A program made the translations under genes and the position numbers. DNA of 64,000 bases from Actinomadura sp. CNU-125 (GTDB lineage Bacteria > Actinomycetota > Actinomycetes > Streptosporangiales > Streptosporangiaceae). Shown one piece after another: positions 52,252 to 63,175 of this stretch (its first letter is position 1; each line of letters begins with the position of its first letter). The stretch spans positions 1-64,000 of the forward strand of contig NZ_MKJY01000044.1 in assembly GCF_001942465.1 (NCBI RefSeq). Direction: 5' to 3'. The notes under the pieces are model-generated. The model had not been told where the DNA came from. It saw only the letters and a list, made by a program, of their open reading frames with translations, and searched no databases.

Positions 52252-53115
52252 CTACTTGTAACCCTCAGCGACGGCCTGAATGAACTTCAGCGAGTCCGCC
52301 GCGCTCTTGGCCGTCGCCTTCAGGTGCTCGAACGTCAGATTCGCGGCCCGAACATCGGCAGCACGCTCAAGAAAAAGCGTACCCCCAAAGGATTCGCTGA
52401 ACGCTACGTCGGGTTCGTCTTCTCCGGCGAAGTGAAAGATACCGAACGATCCTGGCAGAGACGCATGGACTCCAGTCTCGAAGGGGATCACCTGGAGAGT
52501 GATTCCCGGCTGCCGCGCGGCTTCCGCGAGTCTCTGCAGCTGGGTGGACATGGTCTCGCGACCACCGATCTCGCGCCGTAGCGCCGCCTCATCAAGGACT
52601 GCCCAGAGTTCAAGAGGGCGCTCACCCTTGAGTACTGCCTGGCGTTCCAGTCGCAGGTTCACTCGTCGCTCGATCGCATCGTCGTCCAAGTCAAGGGACC
52701 CCCCTTCCGAGATGACAGCGCGAGCGTACTCGGCGGTTTGCAACGGGCCGGGAATGCCGAGTGTTTGGAAGATGTCGAGCCGTGCGGCTGCGGTCTCCAG
52801 ACCGATGTACGTGCGGTAGTCCTTGCTGAGGAAATCGCTGTACGACTGCCACCAGCCGACCTGCTTGGCTTCCCGGGCCAATGCAATCAGCGCTTCTCGC
52901 TGCTCACCCTCGGGATATCCGTAGAGGTCGAGCAGCGCTGCGACTCCCTCCCAGGCGACCCCGACCTTCCCGGTCTCGATGCGGCTGAGCTTGGCCAGGG
53001 ACCAGTTCATGTATGCGGCCACGTCCTCACCGGGCATGCGGGCCACTTCCCGCAGGCGGCGGAGCTCCGCACCCAACCGGCGACGCCGAACAGTCGGGCT
53101 GTTCCGACGCGACAT
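52252..53115 (-). CDS. helix-turn-helix regulator of the Scr1/DUF5753 family
   Basis: 287 residues. Xre-type HTH at the N-terminus (LGAELRRLREVARMPGEDVAAYMNWSLAKLSRIETGKVGV), then the DUF5753 domain: WWQSYSDFLSKDYRTYIGLETAAARLDIFQTLGIPGPLQTAEYARAV, LWAVLDEAALRREIGG, and IFHFAGEDEPDVAFSES. Members regulate small DUF397 genes like the two downstream and affect development in streptomycetes. ATG 53115 follows GGAGGGTG. Confidence 0.93.
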   Translation of the reverse strand: MSRRNSPTVRRRRLGAELRRLREVARMPGEDVAAYMNWSLAKLSRIETGKVGVAWEGVAALLDLYGYPEGEQREALIALAREAKQVGWWQSYSDFLSKDYRTYIGLETAAARLDIFQTLGIPGPLQTAEYARAVISEGGSLDLDDDAIERRVNLRLERQAVLKGERPLELWAVLDEAALRREIGGRETMSTQLQRLAEAARQPGITLQVIPFETGVHASLPGSFGIFHFAGEDEPDVAFSESFGGTLFLERAADVRAANLTFEHLKATAKSAADSLKFIQAVAEGYK

Positions 53116-53194
53116 GTCACCCTCCGCAAGATCTTTTGTCGATCGCACTTGCAGATCGTCAAACTATCGTTCATGCTCGCTCTGTGTCAGGTCA

Positions 53195-53284
53195 ATGACC
53201 GAAAGTAAGGAGATGCTGATGGCGGCGTTGGCGGGCGGGTCGCCGCGCCGCAGCCAGGCCGGGCGACGGGCCTGGGGCACATAA
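53195..53284 (+). CDS. possible 29-residue small protein
   Basis: MTESKEMLMAALAGGSPRRSQAGRRAWGT, starting at ATG 53195 (or ATG 53213 after AAGGAG). It is divergent from the HTH gene and ends 11 bases before a very strong hairpin. Basic C-terminus. Nothing identifies a family; it may be a leader peptide or a real small gene. Confidence 0.35.
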   Translation: MTESKEMLMAALAGGSPRRSQAGRRAWGT

Positions 53285-53294
53285 CGACATGAAA

Positions 53295-53341
53295 GCCGCG
53301 CGGCCGGGCTCGGATTGGAGCCCTTGACCCGGCCGCGCGGC
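53295..53341 (+). terminator. terminator/attenuator hairpin
   Basis: Perfect 14-base arms GCCGCGCGGCCGGG (53295-53308) and complement (53328-53341), with a nested GGGCTC/GAGCCC. It lies between the small ORF and the next gene. Confidence 0.7.
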
Positions 53342-53368
53342 CTCTACCTCACGAGGAGGTGTGCCGCC

Positions 53369-53605
53369 ATGGTAACCAAGGCGGTCGAGGAACGACGGGT
53401 GGCGCTGGAAACGGCCCACCCGGGATGGCTCGTCGGGCTTTCGCGGACAGGCGCGATGTGGATGGCCACGCGGCGGCGGACGTTGACGGGGCGCGAGCTG
53501 CGCGCCGGGCTCGTCCAGTCGGTGATCGAGGACGGCGCCGACGCGCTGGCGGAACGGCTGGCCGAACAGGACGCGACGGAACTGCGCGCGGGGGCCGTCC
53601 GATGA
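53369..53605 (+). CDS. small unknown protein
   Basis: 78 residues: VEERRVALETAHPGWLVGLSRTGAMWMATRRRTLTGRELRAGLVQSVIEDGADALAERLAEQ in consecutive segments. GAGGAGG precedes ATG 53369. No family recognised; the pattern resembles small actinomycete proteins found beside regulator genes. Stop overlaps next start (ATGA). Confidence 0.65.
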   Translation: MVTKAVEERRVALETAHPGWLVGLSRTGAMWMATRRRTLTGRELRAGLVQSVIEDGADALAERLAEQDATELRAGAVR

Positions 53606-53946
53606 CGGCCCCGGCGTTCGCCGCCGCGTACGTCGACCCCGAGGAGATCGTGGCCGCGCTGCAGCGGGAGATCCCCGGGCTGACGGCCTGGTGGGGCGAA
53701 TATACCGGGAGCTTCTGGGCGTTGCTGGACGGGCGGTTGTGCGAGTTCCGCACCCCGCAGGAGCTCGTGGTCGTGGCGCGGTTGGCGGCCCGTCCCCGGA
53801 ACGTCCGGCGGCGGTTCGCCGACGTCAATCGGCCTGCACCGACTCGGGTGAGGCCGCACGTGCCGGTTCGGCATGCGCGGCCTCAGACCGCCCGTGGGTG
53901 GCGGCGGGTCTGGCGGATCGCCCAGCGGTTCGTCGCCCGGAGGTGA
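53602..53946 (+). CDS. unknown protein coupled to the preceding gene
   Basis: 114 residues: PEEIVAALQREIPGLTAWWGEYTGSFWALLDGRLCEFRTPQELVVVARLAARP, then a very basic C-terminal half (RRRFADVNRPAPTRVRPHVPV). ATG 53602 overlaps the preceding stop by four bases. Such pairs are common in actinomycetes but I do not know a function. Its end faces argG with only two bases between. Confidence 0.62.
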   Translation: MTAPAFAAAYVDPEEIVAALQREIPGLTAWWGEYTGSFWALLDGRLCEFRTPQELVVVARLAARPRNVRRRFADVNRPAPTRVRPHVPVRHARPQTARGWRRVWRIAQRFVARR

Positions 53947-53948
53947 AC

Positions 53949-56908
<2,960 letters not shown>

Positions 56909-56912
<4 letters not shown>

Positions 56913-58047
56913 CGATGCTGCTGGGCCGCTACCGGCTCGTCCGCGAGCTGGGGCGCGGCGGGATGGGCGTCGTGTGGGCGGCCCGCGACGAGGTGATGCG
57001 CCGCGACGTCGCGATCAAGGAGCTGCTGCTGCCGGACGGCGTCGGCGCCGAGCGGCGCGGCAGGCTCGTCGAACGCGCGGTGCGCGAGGCGCGCGCCGCG
57101 TCCCGGCTGCGGCACCCCGGGATCGTCCGCGTGCACGACGTCCTGACCGCCGACGACCGGCCGTGGATCGTGATGGAGCTGATGTCGGGCCACGGCCTCG
57201 ACGCGGAGATCCGCGACCGCGGCCGCCTGCCGCCCGAACAGGTCCGGACGGTCGCGCTCGCGGTCGTCCGGGCCCTGCGCGCCGCCCACGCGCAGGGCGT
57301 GGTGCACCGGGACGTCAAGCCCGCGAACGTGTTCCTGTGCGACGACGGACGGGTGGTGCTCGCCGACTTCGGGATCGCCAGCCTGGACGACGAGGAGCGG
57401 ATGACCCGCACCGGTCTCCCGATCGGCGCCCGGGTACGTCGCGCCCGAACGCATGCGGGGCCGCGGGCGCGCCGAACCCGCCTCCGACCTGTTCTCCCTC
57501 GGCGTCGCGATGCACGCCGCGCTCTCCGGGAAGGCGCCGTTCCGGCGGGAGAACGCGATGGCCTCGTTCGGCGCCGTCCTCACCGACCGCCCGGACCGTC
57601 CGCCCGGCCCGCCCCGGCTCGCCGACCTGGTCATGCGGCTGCTGGAGAAGGACCCGGCGCGGCGGATCGGCGCGGACCGGGCCGAGGAACTGCTCGCCGA
57701 CCCGCGCGTCCTGGACGCCGCCGCCGTCGAGCGGGACGTGCCGCGCTGGCACCGTCCGGCGGCGGTCGGCATCGCCGTCCTGTGCGTCGTGCTGCCGCTC
57801 AGCCAGGTGCGCGGGTGCGGGACGGGCGAGGAGGCGGTCCCGCCCGTCGCGCCGCGACCGTCCACGGCGGTTCCCTCGACGCCGACCCCCGAGCCCGCCG
57901 CGTCCACCTCGGCGCCGGAGACTCCGGAGACCGCCCGAAGACCCCGGGGACGTCCCGACCACGCCGCGGCTCGGCCCCGGGTTCACGTTCTCGCCGCCGG
58001 TGCCGTCGATCACCCTGCCCCCGTGCGTCCTTGAGGGGACCTGTTGA
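56909..58047 (+). CDS. Ser/Thr protein kinase (frameshifted)
   Basis: About 380 residues, a paralog of the kinase before it: LGRGGMGVVW, VAIKELLLP, VVHRDVKPANVFL, ADFGIAS, then GYVAPERMRG and ASDLFSLGVAMH in another frame; two lost bases near 57433 (CCCGGG, perhaps CCCCGGGG) repair it. A membrane helix (AAVGIAVLCVVLPLSQV) follows. The Pro-rich end again changes frame near 57940, finishing PSITLPPCVLEGTC. Starts at ATG 56909; the next gene begins TTG at 58044 (TTGA overlap). Confidence 0.82.
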
Positions 58048-58403
58048 CCCCGACCCGCGCCCTGCTCGACCTGGCCGCCGCGCTCGGCGCCATGCTCGGC
58101 CTGACCGCCCTGGTCTGGTTCGGTCCGGGCGATCACGGCCTGATGATGCCGCACCTGATGTGGGCCCTCGGCCTCGCCGCGGTCACCGCACTCGTGCTGA
58201 TCCGCCTGGTCCGGCGCGATCGGCGGGTCTGGTGGGTGACGGCCCTCGCCGCGCTCGGCACCGCGGCGCTCGTCTTCGTGAAGTTCGCCGTCACCGTGAA
58301 CCCGTTCGGCTGGGTGCCCGCGGTGTGCGTGCTGGCGGCCGCGGCCGTCCTGGTCCCGCACGCCGTCCGGGCGCCGCGCCGCCCCCGCGACTGGACGCGC
58401 TGA
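58044..58403 (+). CDS. four-helix membrane protein of unknown function
   Basis: 119 residues with four hydrophobic segments (LLDLAAALGAMLGLTALVWF, LMWALGLAAVTALVLIRLV, VWWVTALAALGTAALVFVKFAV, VPAVCVLAAAAVLVPHAV). TTG 58044 overlaps the kinase stop, so it belongs to the kinase operon. No family recognised. Its stop abuts the end of the convergent gene without any spacer. Confidence 0.7.
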   Translation: MTPTRALLDLAAALGAMLGLTALVWFGPGDHGLMMPHLMWALGLAAVTALVLIRLVRRDRRVWWVTALAALGTAALVFVKFAVTVNPFGWVPAVCVLAAAAVLVPHAVRAPRRPRDWTR

Positions 58404-59042
58404 TCAGTCCACGGTCTTCTCGACGTGTTCCTGAAGGAGGCTCTTCCACTGCGACGGCAGGATCCCCGATTCGAGGACGACCCCGGACGCCGACCGCGGG
58501 CACGACCGGTCCTCGCCGAGGACTTCCCACGAGTCGACCTCGTCCCCGGTGCGCGCCTCGTAGAGGGTCACCTTGTACCGGGTCTCGTAGAGGGAGACGT
58601 AGCCGTCGAGTTCCGGTCCCGAGCCGTCGAGGTCGAAGGGGAACCGGTTGACGTAGCGGGGGCATTCGACCTCGCCGAGGCCGGTCTCGTCGATCTCCTC
58701 GGCGCAGGCGACGAGCCGCACCTGGTCGGCCCGCCGAGGGTCCCATTCGGCGGGCGGCTTGTCCGGGTCCTGCTTCGCCCCGTCCCCCGGGCTCGGCGCC
58801 CCGAAGATCTTGACCGGGTGCGGCCCCGGCCCCGCGTAGGCGGACGCGCGGGTGAACGCCGTGCCCTCGCACACCGCGTACCAGTCCTCGCCGGCGTCCG
58901 TCGGCATCCGGTCGACCTCGTTGGGGCCGGTGAAGACCTGCCATCCGACCGTCCCGGCCAGCACCACCGCGAACGCCGCGAGCAGGACGCGGTGGCGGCG
59001 GGCGAAGTGCGCCGCCTCCGTGCGGAACTCGTCTCGTCTCAC
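58404..59042 (-). CDS. membrane-anchored unknown protein
   Basis: 212 residues: one N-terminal membrane helix (RVLLAAFAVVLAGTVGWQVF) and an outer domain with four Cys (YAVCEG, VACAEE, VECPRY, RSCPR) that could form two disulfides. No family recognised. GTG 59042 overlaps the preceding stop by four bases. Conceivably an envelope sensor partner of the kinase next to it, but this is only neighbourhood. Confidence 0.68.
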   Translation of the reverse strand: MRRDEFRTEAAHFARRHRVLLAAFAVVLAGTVGWQVFTGPNEVDRMPTDAGEDWYAVCEGTAFTRASAYAGPGPHPVKIFGAPSPGDGAKQDPDKPPAEWDPRRADQVRLVACAEEIDETGLGEVECPRYVNRFPFDLDGSGPELDGYVSLYETRYKVTLYEARTGDEVDSWEVLGEDRSCPRSASGVVLESGILPSQWKSLLQEHVEKTVD

Positions 59043-59239
59043 CGGGTCACCACAGCGTGACGAGCGTGGACGTGTCCGAGTCGAGCAGCGGACTTCACAC
59101 CGATCTTGAGCACGTTCGGGGACGACGGCGGCGTCACCTCGTGATTCAGCGGCCCGTCGGTGTTCTCCGGATCCCGACCGCCGCAACCGGCGGCGGCCAT
59201 GACCACGGCCACCGCGAAATGGCCGACATATCGGTGCAT
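59039..59239 (-). CDS. small lipoprotein
   Basis: 66 residues from ATG 59239: signal HFAVAVVMAAAGC with a lipobox at Cys18, then a polar segment (NHEVTPPSSPNVLKIGVKS). Another frame over the last bases reads LLDSDTSTLVTLW and stops at 59047, so the true C-terminus may be that, with a frame change. Coupled to the next gene (GTGA). Function unknown. Confidence 0.55.
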   Translation of the reverse strand: MHRYVGHFAVAVVMAAAGCGGRDPENTDGPLNHEVTPPSSPNVLKIGVKSAARLGHVHARHAVVTR

Positions 59240-59322
59240 ATTGAAAATCGTATTGACCGGCCGCCGCCCCGGACGGGAAGCGGCCGATCATGGCCATCCC
59301 GATCGGGGCGGAGGTCGCACCC

Positions 59323-60081
59323 TCAGATCTGCCGCAGCGCACCGCCGTCCACCGGCCATTCGGCGCCGGTCACCTGGACGGCCAGCGGGGACAGCAGGTA
59401 GGCGATGACGCGCGCGACGTCGTCCGGGGCGCCGAGGCGGCCGGTGGGCAGGCGGCGCTCCTCCCGGACGAACCGTTCGATCGCCGCGTCCACCGGCAGG
59501 CCGTACCGTGCGGCGAGCTGTTCGGCGAAGCCGCCCGGCGCGTCCCACAACCGGGTCCGCGTGGGGCCGGGGGACACCACGTTGGACCGGACGCCGCGCG
59601 CGCCGAACTCGGCGGCGAGCGTCTTCGACACCGACAGCAGCGCCGTCTTGGCCGCCGCGTAGTCGACCAGCGGCGGGTCGGGGAGACGGCCCGCCTCGCT
59701 CGACACGTGCACGATGCTCCCGCCGCGCCCGTCGAGCATGGCGGGCAGCGCGGCGCGCGTCATGCGGACGGCGGCGTGCAGGTTGAGCTCGAACGTGCCG
59801 TGCCAGTCGTCGTCGCCGACGTCGAGGAACCCGGTGCGGGAGGTGAGCGCGCCCGCGTTGTCGACCAGCCCGTCCAGGCGGCCGTGCCGGTCCAGGACGG
59901 TCGACGACGCGGCGCGCGGCGTCCGGTTCGGTGAGGTCGGCGCGATGTCGTCGCGCCGCCGGCGCGGCGGGCGACGCGACGGCGCGGGCGCCTCGGCGCG
60001 CAGCAGCGCGGCGGTCGCGGCGCCGATCCCGGCGGACGCCCCGGTGACGACGAAGACCTTCCCGGCCAGTTCCAGGTCCAT
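59323..60081 (-). CDS. SDR family oxidoreductase (frameshifted)
   Basis: About 254 residues. VVTGASAGIGAATAALLRAE cofactor loop, DNAGAL in place of NNAG, catalytic Ser in IVHVSSEAG, Tyr-x3-Lys in VDYAAAKTAL, VSPGPTRTRLWDAPGG. Between about 59895 and 60005 the protein reads sensibly only in another frame (RADLTEPDAARRVVD), so at least two base losses flank this part. The gene resembles the other SDR of the window (PDDVA, VDGGALRQI ending). Stop to MFS start spacing is two bases, so it is co-transcribed with the pump upstream. Confidence 0.82.
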   Translation of the reverse strand: MDLELAGKVFVVTGASAGIGAATAALLRAEAPAPSRRPPRRRRDDIAPTSPNRTPRAASSTVLDRHGRLDGLVDNAGALTSRTGFLDVGDDDWHGTFELNLHAAVRMTRAALPAMLDGRGGSIVHVSSEAGRLPDPPLVDYAAAKTALLSVSKTLAAEFGARGVRSNVVSPGPTRTRLWDAPGGFAEQLAARYGLPVDAAIERFVREERRLPTGRLGAPDDVARVIAYLLSPLAVQVTGAEWPVDGGALRQI

Positions 60082-60083
60082 GG

Positions 60084-61541
60084 TCAGGCGTCCTTTCCGG
60101 TGGGGCGGCCGAGGAAGGCGGCGGCGAGGAGGGCGCCCGCGACCACGAGCAGGGCGTTGACGCCGATGGCGACCCGGACGCCCGACAGCACCGCGGCGGC
60201 CCCGGTCGTCCCGGCCATGGCGGCGGTGGCGATCGCGCTCATGATCGGGGTGCCCATGGTGATGCCGATCTGCTGGCTCATGGTGGCGATGCCGGTGGCC
60301 CGGCCCTGCTCGGCGTCCGGCAGCCCGGACGTGGCGGTCACCATGAACGCGACGATCATCAGCATGTTGCCGACGCCGCCGGCGAACGTGGCGGCCAGCA
60401 GCAGCCAGATCCAGCCGCCGGACGCGCCGAGCGCGACGAGCGGCAGCGTCGCCGCGGCCTGCAGCAGGCCGCCGGCCGCGATGGTGGCGCGGGCGCCGAG
60501 GCGCCCGACCGTCCGGCCGCCGAGCGTCCCGCCCAGCACGGTGCCGAGGCCGAGGACCCCGAACGCCAGGCCGGTGGCCAGCGGCGAGTAGCCGAGGACC
60601 TTCTGTAGGTAGAGGGTCAGCAGGAACACCAGCGACGTCTCGGTGACGAACGCGATCACCCCGGCGGTGTTGCCCCAGACGACGTTGCGGCGCTTCAGCA
60701 GGGCGATCGGGACGAGCGGTTCGCCGGTGCGCCGCTCGACGAACCAGAAGACCACGAGCAGCGCGGCTCCGGCGGCCAGCGCGACCAGCGTCGCCGGGGT
60801 CGTCCAGCCGTGCTCGCCCGCCTGGGTGAGGCCGAACACCAGCAGCAGCAGTCCGGCGGTGACGGTCACGGCGCCGGGAACGTCCAGGCGCGGCCGCTCC
60901 CGCGACCGGTCCTCGCGGACGACCCGGGGTGCGAGCACGACGACCAGCGCGGCGACCGGGACGTTGATCAGGAACGCCCAGCGCCAGGAGAGCAGGCTCG
61001 TCAGCAGGCCGCCCAGGATCGCCCCGGCGGTGAACCCGGCCGACATCAGCGCGCCGTTGAGCCCGAGCGCCCGCTCGCGCAGCGGCCCCTCCCGGAACGC
61101 GGTGGTGAGCAGCGCCAGCCCGGCCGGGGTGACGGCCGCGGTGGCGAGCCCCTGCAGCACCCGGGCGACCAGCAGCAACTCCGGGCCGGTGGCCAGCCCG
61201 CCCAGCAGGGAGGACGCGCCGAGCACGGCCATGCCGCCGACGAACAGCCGCTTGCGGCCCACCAGGTCGGCCACCCGGCCGAACAGCAGCGTGAACCCCG
61301 CGGCGGCCAGCGCGAACGAGGTGGCGATCCACTGCAGGTTCGCCAGCGAGAAGCCGAGACCGGCGCCGACCTCGGGCAGCGCGACGTTCAGGATCGAGAA
61401 GTCCACGGCGACCATGAACTGGGCGCCGAGCAAGAGCGTGAGCAGCAGCCGTTCGCGGCCGGTCATCCGCGTGGCGGACGCGGCGGGCGGATCCGCCGGT
61501 CGGGCGGACCCGCGGGTGGGCCTGGTGGACGCAGCCATCAT
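60084..61541 (-). CDS. DHA2-type MFS drug exporter
   Basis: 485 residues, 14 helices: LLTLLLGAQFMVAVDFSILNVALPEVGAGLGFS (motif D1), GRVADLVGRKRLFVGG (motif A), GLNGALMSAGFTAGAILGGLLTSLLSWRWAFLINVP (motif C). Proton-coupled export of drugs or metabolites. Complete frame. ATG 61541 or 61538. Divergent from the TetR gene, sharing the operators at 61564-61639. Confidence 0.92.
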   Translation of the reverse strand: MMAASTRPTRGSARPADPPAASATRMTGRERLLLTLLLGAQFMVAVDFSILNVALPEVGAGLGFSLANLQWIATSFALAAAGFTLLFGRVADLVGRKRLFVGGMAVLGASSLLGGLATGPELLLVARVLQGLATAAVTPAGLALLTTAFREGPLRERALGLNGALMSAGFTAGAILGGLLTSLLSWRWAFLINVPVAALVVVLAPRVVREDRSRERPRLDVPGAVTVTAGLLLLVFGLTQAGEHGWTTPATLVALAAGAALLVVFWFVERRTGEPLVPIALLKRRNVVWGNTAGVIAFVTETSLVFLLTLYLQKVLGYSPLATGLAFGVLGLGTVLGGTLGGRTVGRLGARATIAAGGLLQAAATLPLVALGASGGWIWLLLAATFAGGVGNMLMIVAFMVTATSGLPDAEQGRATGIATMSQQIGITMGTPIMSAIATAAMAGTTGAAAVLSGVRVAIGVNALLVVAGALLAAAFLGRPTGKDA

Positions 61542-61563
61542 CGTGTCCCTTCACGACCCGAGC

Positions 61564-61639
61564 TAACGGGTCTTCAGTTCCGTTAAGATGGGGCGACCGT
61601 AACACGAGAGTCAGTCCTAATGAAACTGGAGTTCCGTTA
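61564..61639. promoter_or_regulatory. two TetR operators between MFS and tetR
   Basis: TAACGGGTCT-tc-AGTTCCGTTA (61564-61585) and TAATGAAACT-gg-AGTTCCGTTA (61618-61639) share one half-site exactly and pair imperfectly in the other. The second runs into the tetR ATG, so bound repressor would block both genes. Confidence 0.7.
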
Positions 61640-62253
61640 TGAGTGACGCAGGGCAGGTCCCGGGCACCGTGCGCCCCGGCGGCCGCACGGCCCGGATCCG
61701 TACCGCCGTGCTGCGCGCCGCCGAGGACGCGCTGATCGAGTGCGGGTTCGCGGGCGTGGACCTCGCCGAGGTCGCCCGCCGCGCCGAGGTCGGCAAGACG
61801 ACCGTCTACCGCCGCTGGGGCACCCCGCAGGGCCTCGTCGCCGACCTGCTGCAGGACATGGCGGAACAGTCCGTCCGGCGCACCGAGACCGGCGCCCTCG
61901 CGGACGACCTGCGCGCCAACGCCCGGCTGGTGCTCGGCACCCTCACCGACCCCCGCCAGGGCGTGCTGTTCAAGGCGGTGATCTCGGCCGCGGCGAACGA
62001 CGCGCGCACCGCCGAGGCGCTGCACCGCTTCTACGCCGCCCGGATCGCCGAATGGTCCCCGTGCGTCGAGCAGGCGATCGTCCGGGGCGAGGCCCCCGCG
62101 GGCACCGACGCCGCCGAAGTCGTCCGCGCGGTCTCGGCGCCGCTGTACTACCGCTTCCTCGTCAGCGGCGACCCGCTGGACGAGGACGCCGCCGACCGGA
62201 GCGCCCGCGCCGCCGCCCGCGCGACCGCCGCGGGCGCCTACGTGCGCTGCTGA
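61639..62253 (+). CDS. TetR family repressor
   Basis: 204 residues: IRTAVLRAAEDALIECGFAGVDLAEVARRAEVGKTTVYRRWGTPQGLVADLL in consecutive helices, then the TetR_C_16-like ligand domain. ATG 61639 lies inside operator 2. It should regulate itself and the divergent MFS-SDR operon, releasing on binding of an exported compound. Confidence 0.9.
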   Translation: MSDAGQVPGTVRPGGRTARIRTAVLRAAEDALIECGFAGVDLAEVARRAEVGKTTVYRRWGTPQGLVADLLQDMAEQSVRRTETGALADDLRANARLVLGTLTDPRQGVLFKAVISAAANDARTAEALHRFYAARIAEWSPCVEQAIVRGEAPAGTDAAEVVRAVSAPLYYRFLVSGDPLDEDAADRSARAAARATAAGAYVRC

Positions 62254-62381
62254 AATAACCCGAACGGCCGGTGCTTAAGCTTCCGATAACAGATCATTCA
62301 CCTACACCGAGACAGAACAGAGGCCATTTCGGTTATCGTCCTTCATGATCACCATGCAAACGGATCTGAAGGGAATCGCCC

Positions 62382-63134
62382 ATGACCTCGGACTTCCGCC
62401 TCACCCGCCGGAGCCTGCTCGGCGGCGCCGCCGCGGCCGTGGGCGGTGCACTGCTGGGGCCGGTACCGGTCGCGTCCGCGGCGACGGCGGCCGCGCCCCG
62501 CCTCTACACCCGCGCGGAATGGCGGGCGCGCGCGCCCAAGGCGGCCGCGACCGTCCTGAACCGGGCGCCCGACCACATCGTCGTCCACCACACCGCCTCG
62601 GCGAACGCCACGGATTACTCGCTGGAGCACGCATTCGATTTGTCGCGGTCCATCCAGAATTTCCATATGGACGGCAACGGCTGGGACGACACCGGCCAGC
62701 AGCTCACGATCAGCCGCGGCGGCCACCTCATGGAGGGCCGCAACCGCAGCCTCGACGCGATCGACGCCGGAAACCACGTCATGGGCGCGCACACCCTCAG
62801 CCACAACGAGCACACGATCGGCATCGAGAACGAGGGCACCTACATGACCGAGGGCCCCACCGACGCGCTGTGGGACGGGCTCGTCGCGACCTGCGCCTGG
62901 CTGTGCGACGTCTACGGACTCGACCCGCACGCGGCGATCGTCGGCCACCGCGACTACAACAGCACCGCCTGCCCCGGCGACACCCTGTACGCGCTGCTGC
63001 CGCAGCTCCGCGACCAGGTCGCCGCCGGGCTGAGCGACCCGCGCATCAAGATCCGCGCGCGGATCGAGGCCAGCGGCCTGCCCGAACCGCGCCACCGCTT
63101 CGACCACGGCCCCACCGGCCGTCCCGCCCGCTGA
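62382..63134 (+). CDS. Tat-exported N-acetylmuramoyl-L-alanine amidase (PGRP/amidase_2)
   Basis: 250 residues. Twin-arginine signal RLTRRSLLGGAAAAVGG cleaved near ASAA, then the PGRP fold: LYTRAEWRARAPK, HIVVHHTAS (zinc His), FHMDGNGWDDTGQQLTIS, GHRDYNSTACPGD (second His and Cys ligands). It should cut the bond between muramic acid and the stem peptide in cell walls. GAAGGGAAT before ATG 62382. The 120 bases upstream are AT-richer, with a possible promoter but no recognisable riboswitch. Confidence 0.92.
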   Translation: MTSDFRLTRRSLLGGAAAAVGGALLGPVPVASAATAAAPRLYTRAEWRARAPKAAATVLNRAPDHIVVHHTASANATDYSLEHAFDLSRSIQNFHMDGNGWDDTGQQLTISRGGHLMEGRNRSLDAIDAGNHVMGAHTLSHNEHTIGIENEGTYMTEGPTDALWDGLVATCAWLCDVYGLDPHAAIVGHRDYNSTACPGDTLYALLPQLRDQVAAGLSDPRIKIRARIEASGLPEPRHRFDHGPTGRPAR

Positions 63135-63175
63135 CCGCGGCCTTACCGTCGGACCGGTCCGGCATCATTCCCCGC

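Noticed and set aside
53195-53284. A RiPP precursor for the nearby PCMT-like enzyme
   Set aside because: The small ORF lacks Asp, Thr/Ser-Cys or other modifiable core patterns and lies beyond three genes on the other side of the regulator.
62254-62381. Riboswitch before the exported amidase
   Set aside because: Cell-wall hydrolase genes of actinomycetes often have a ydaO element, but none of its conserved segments is found here.
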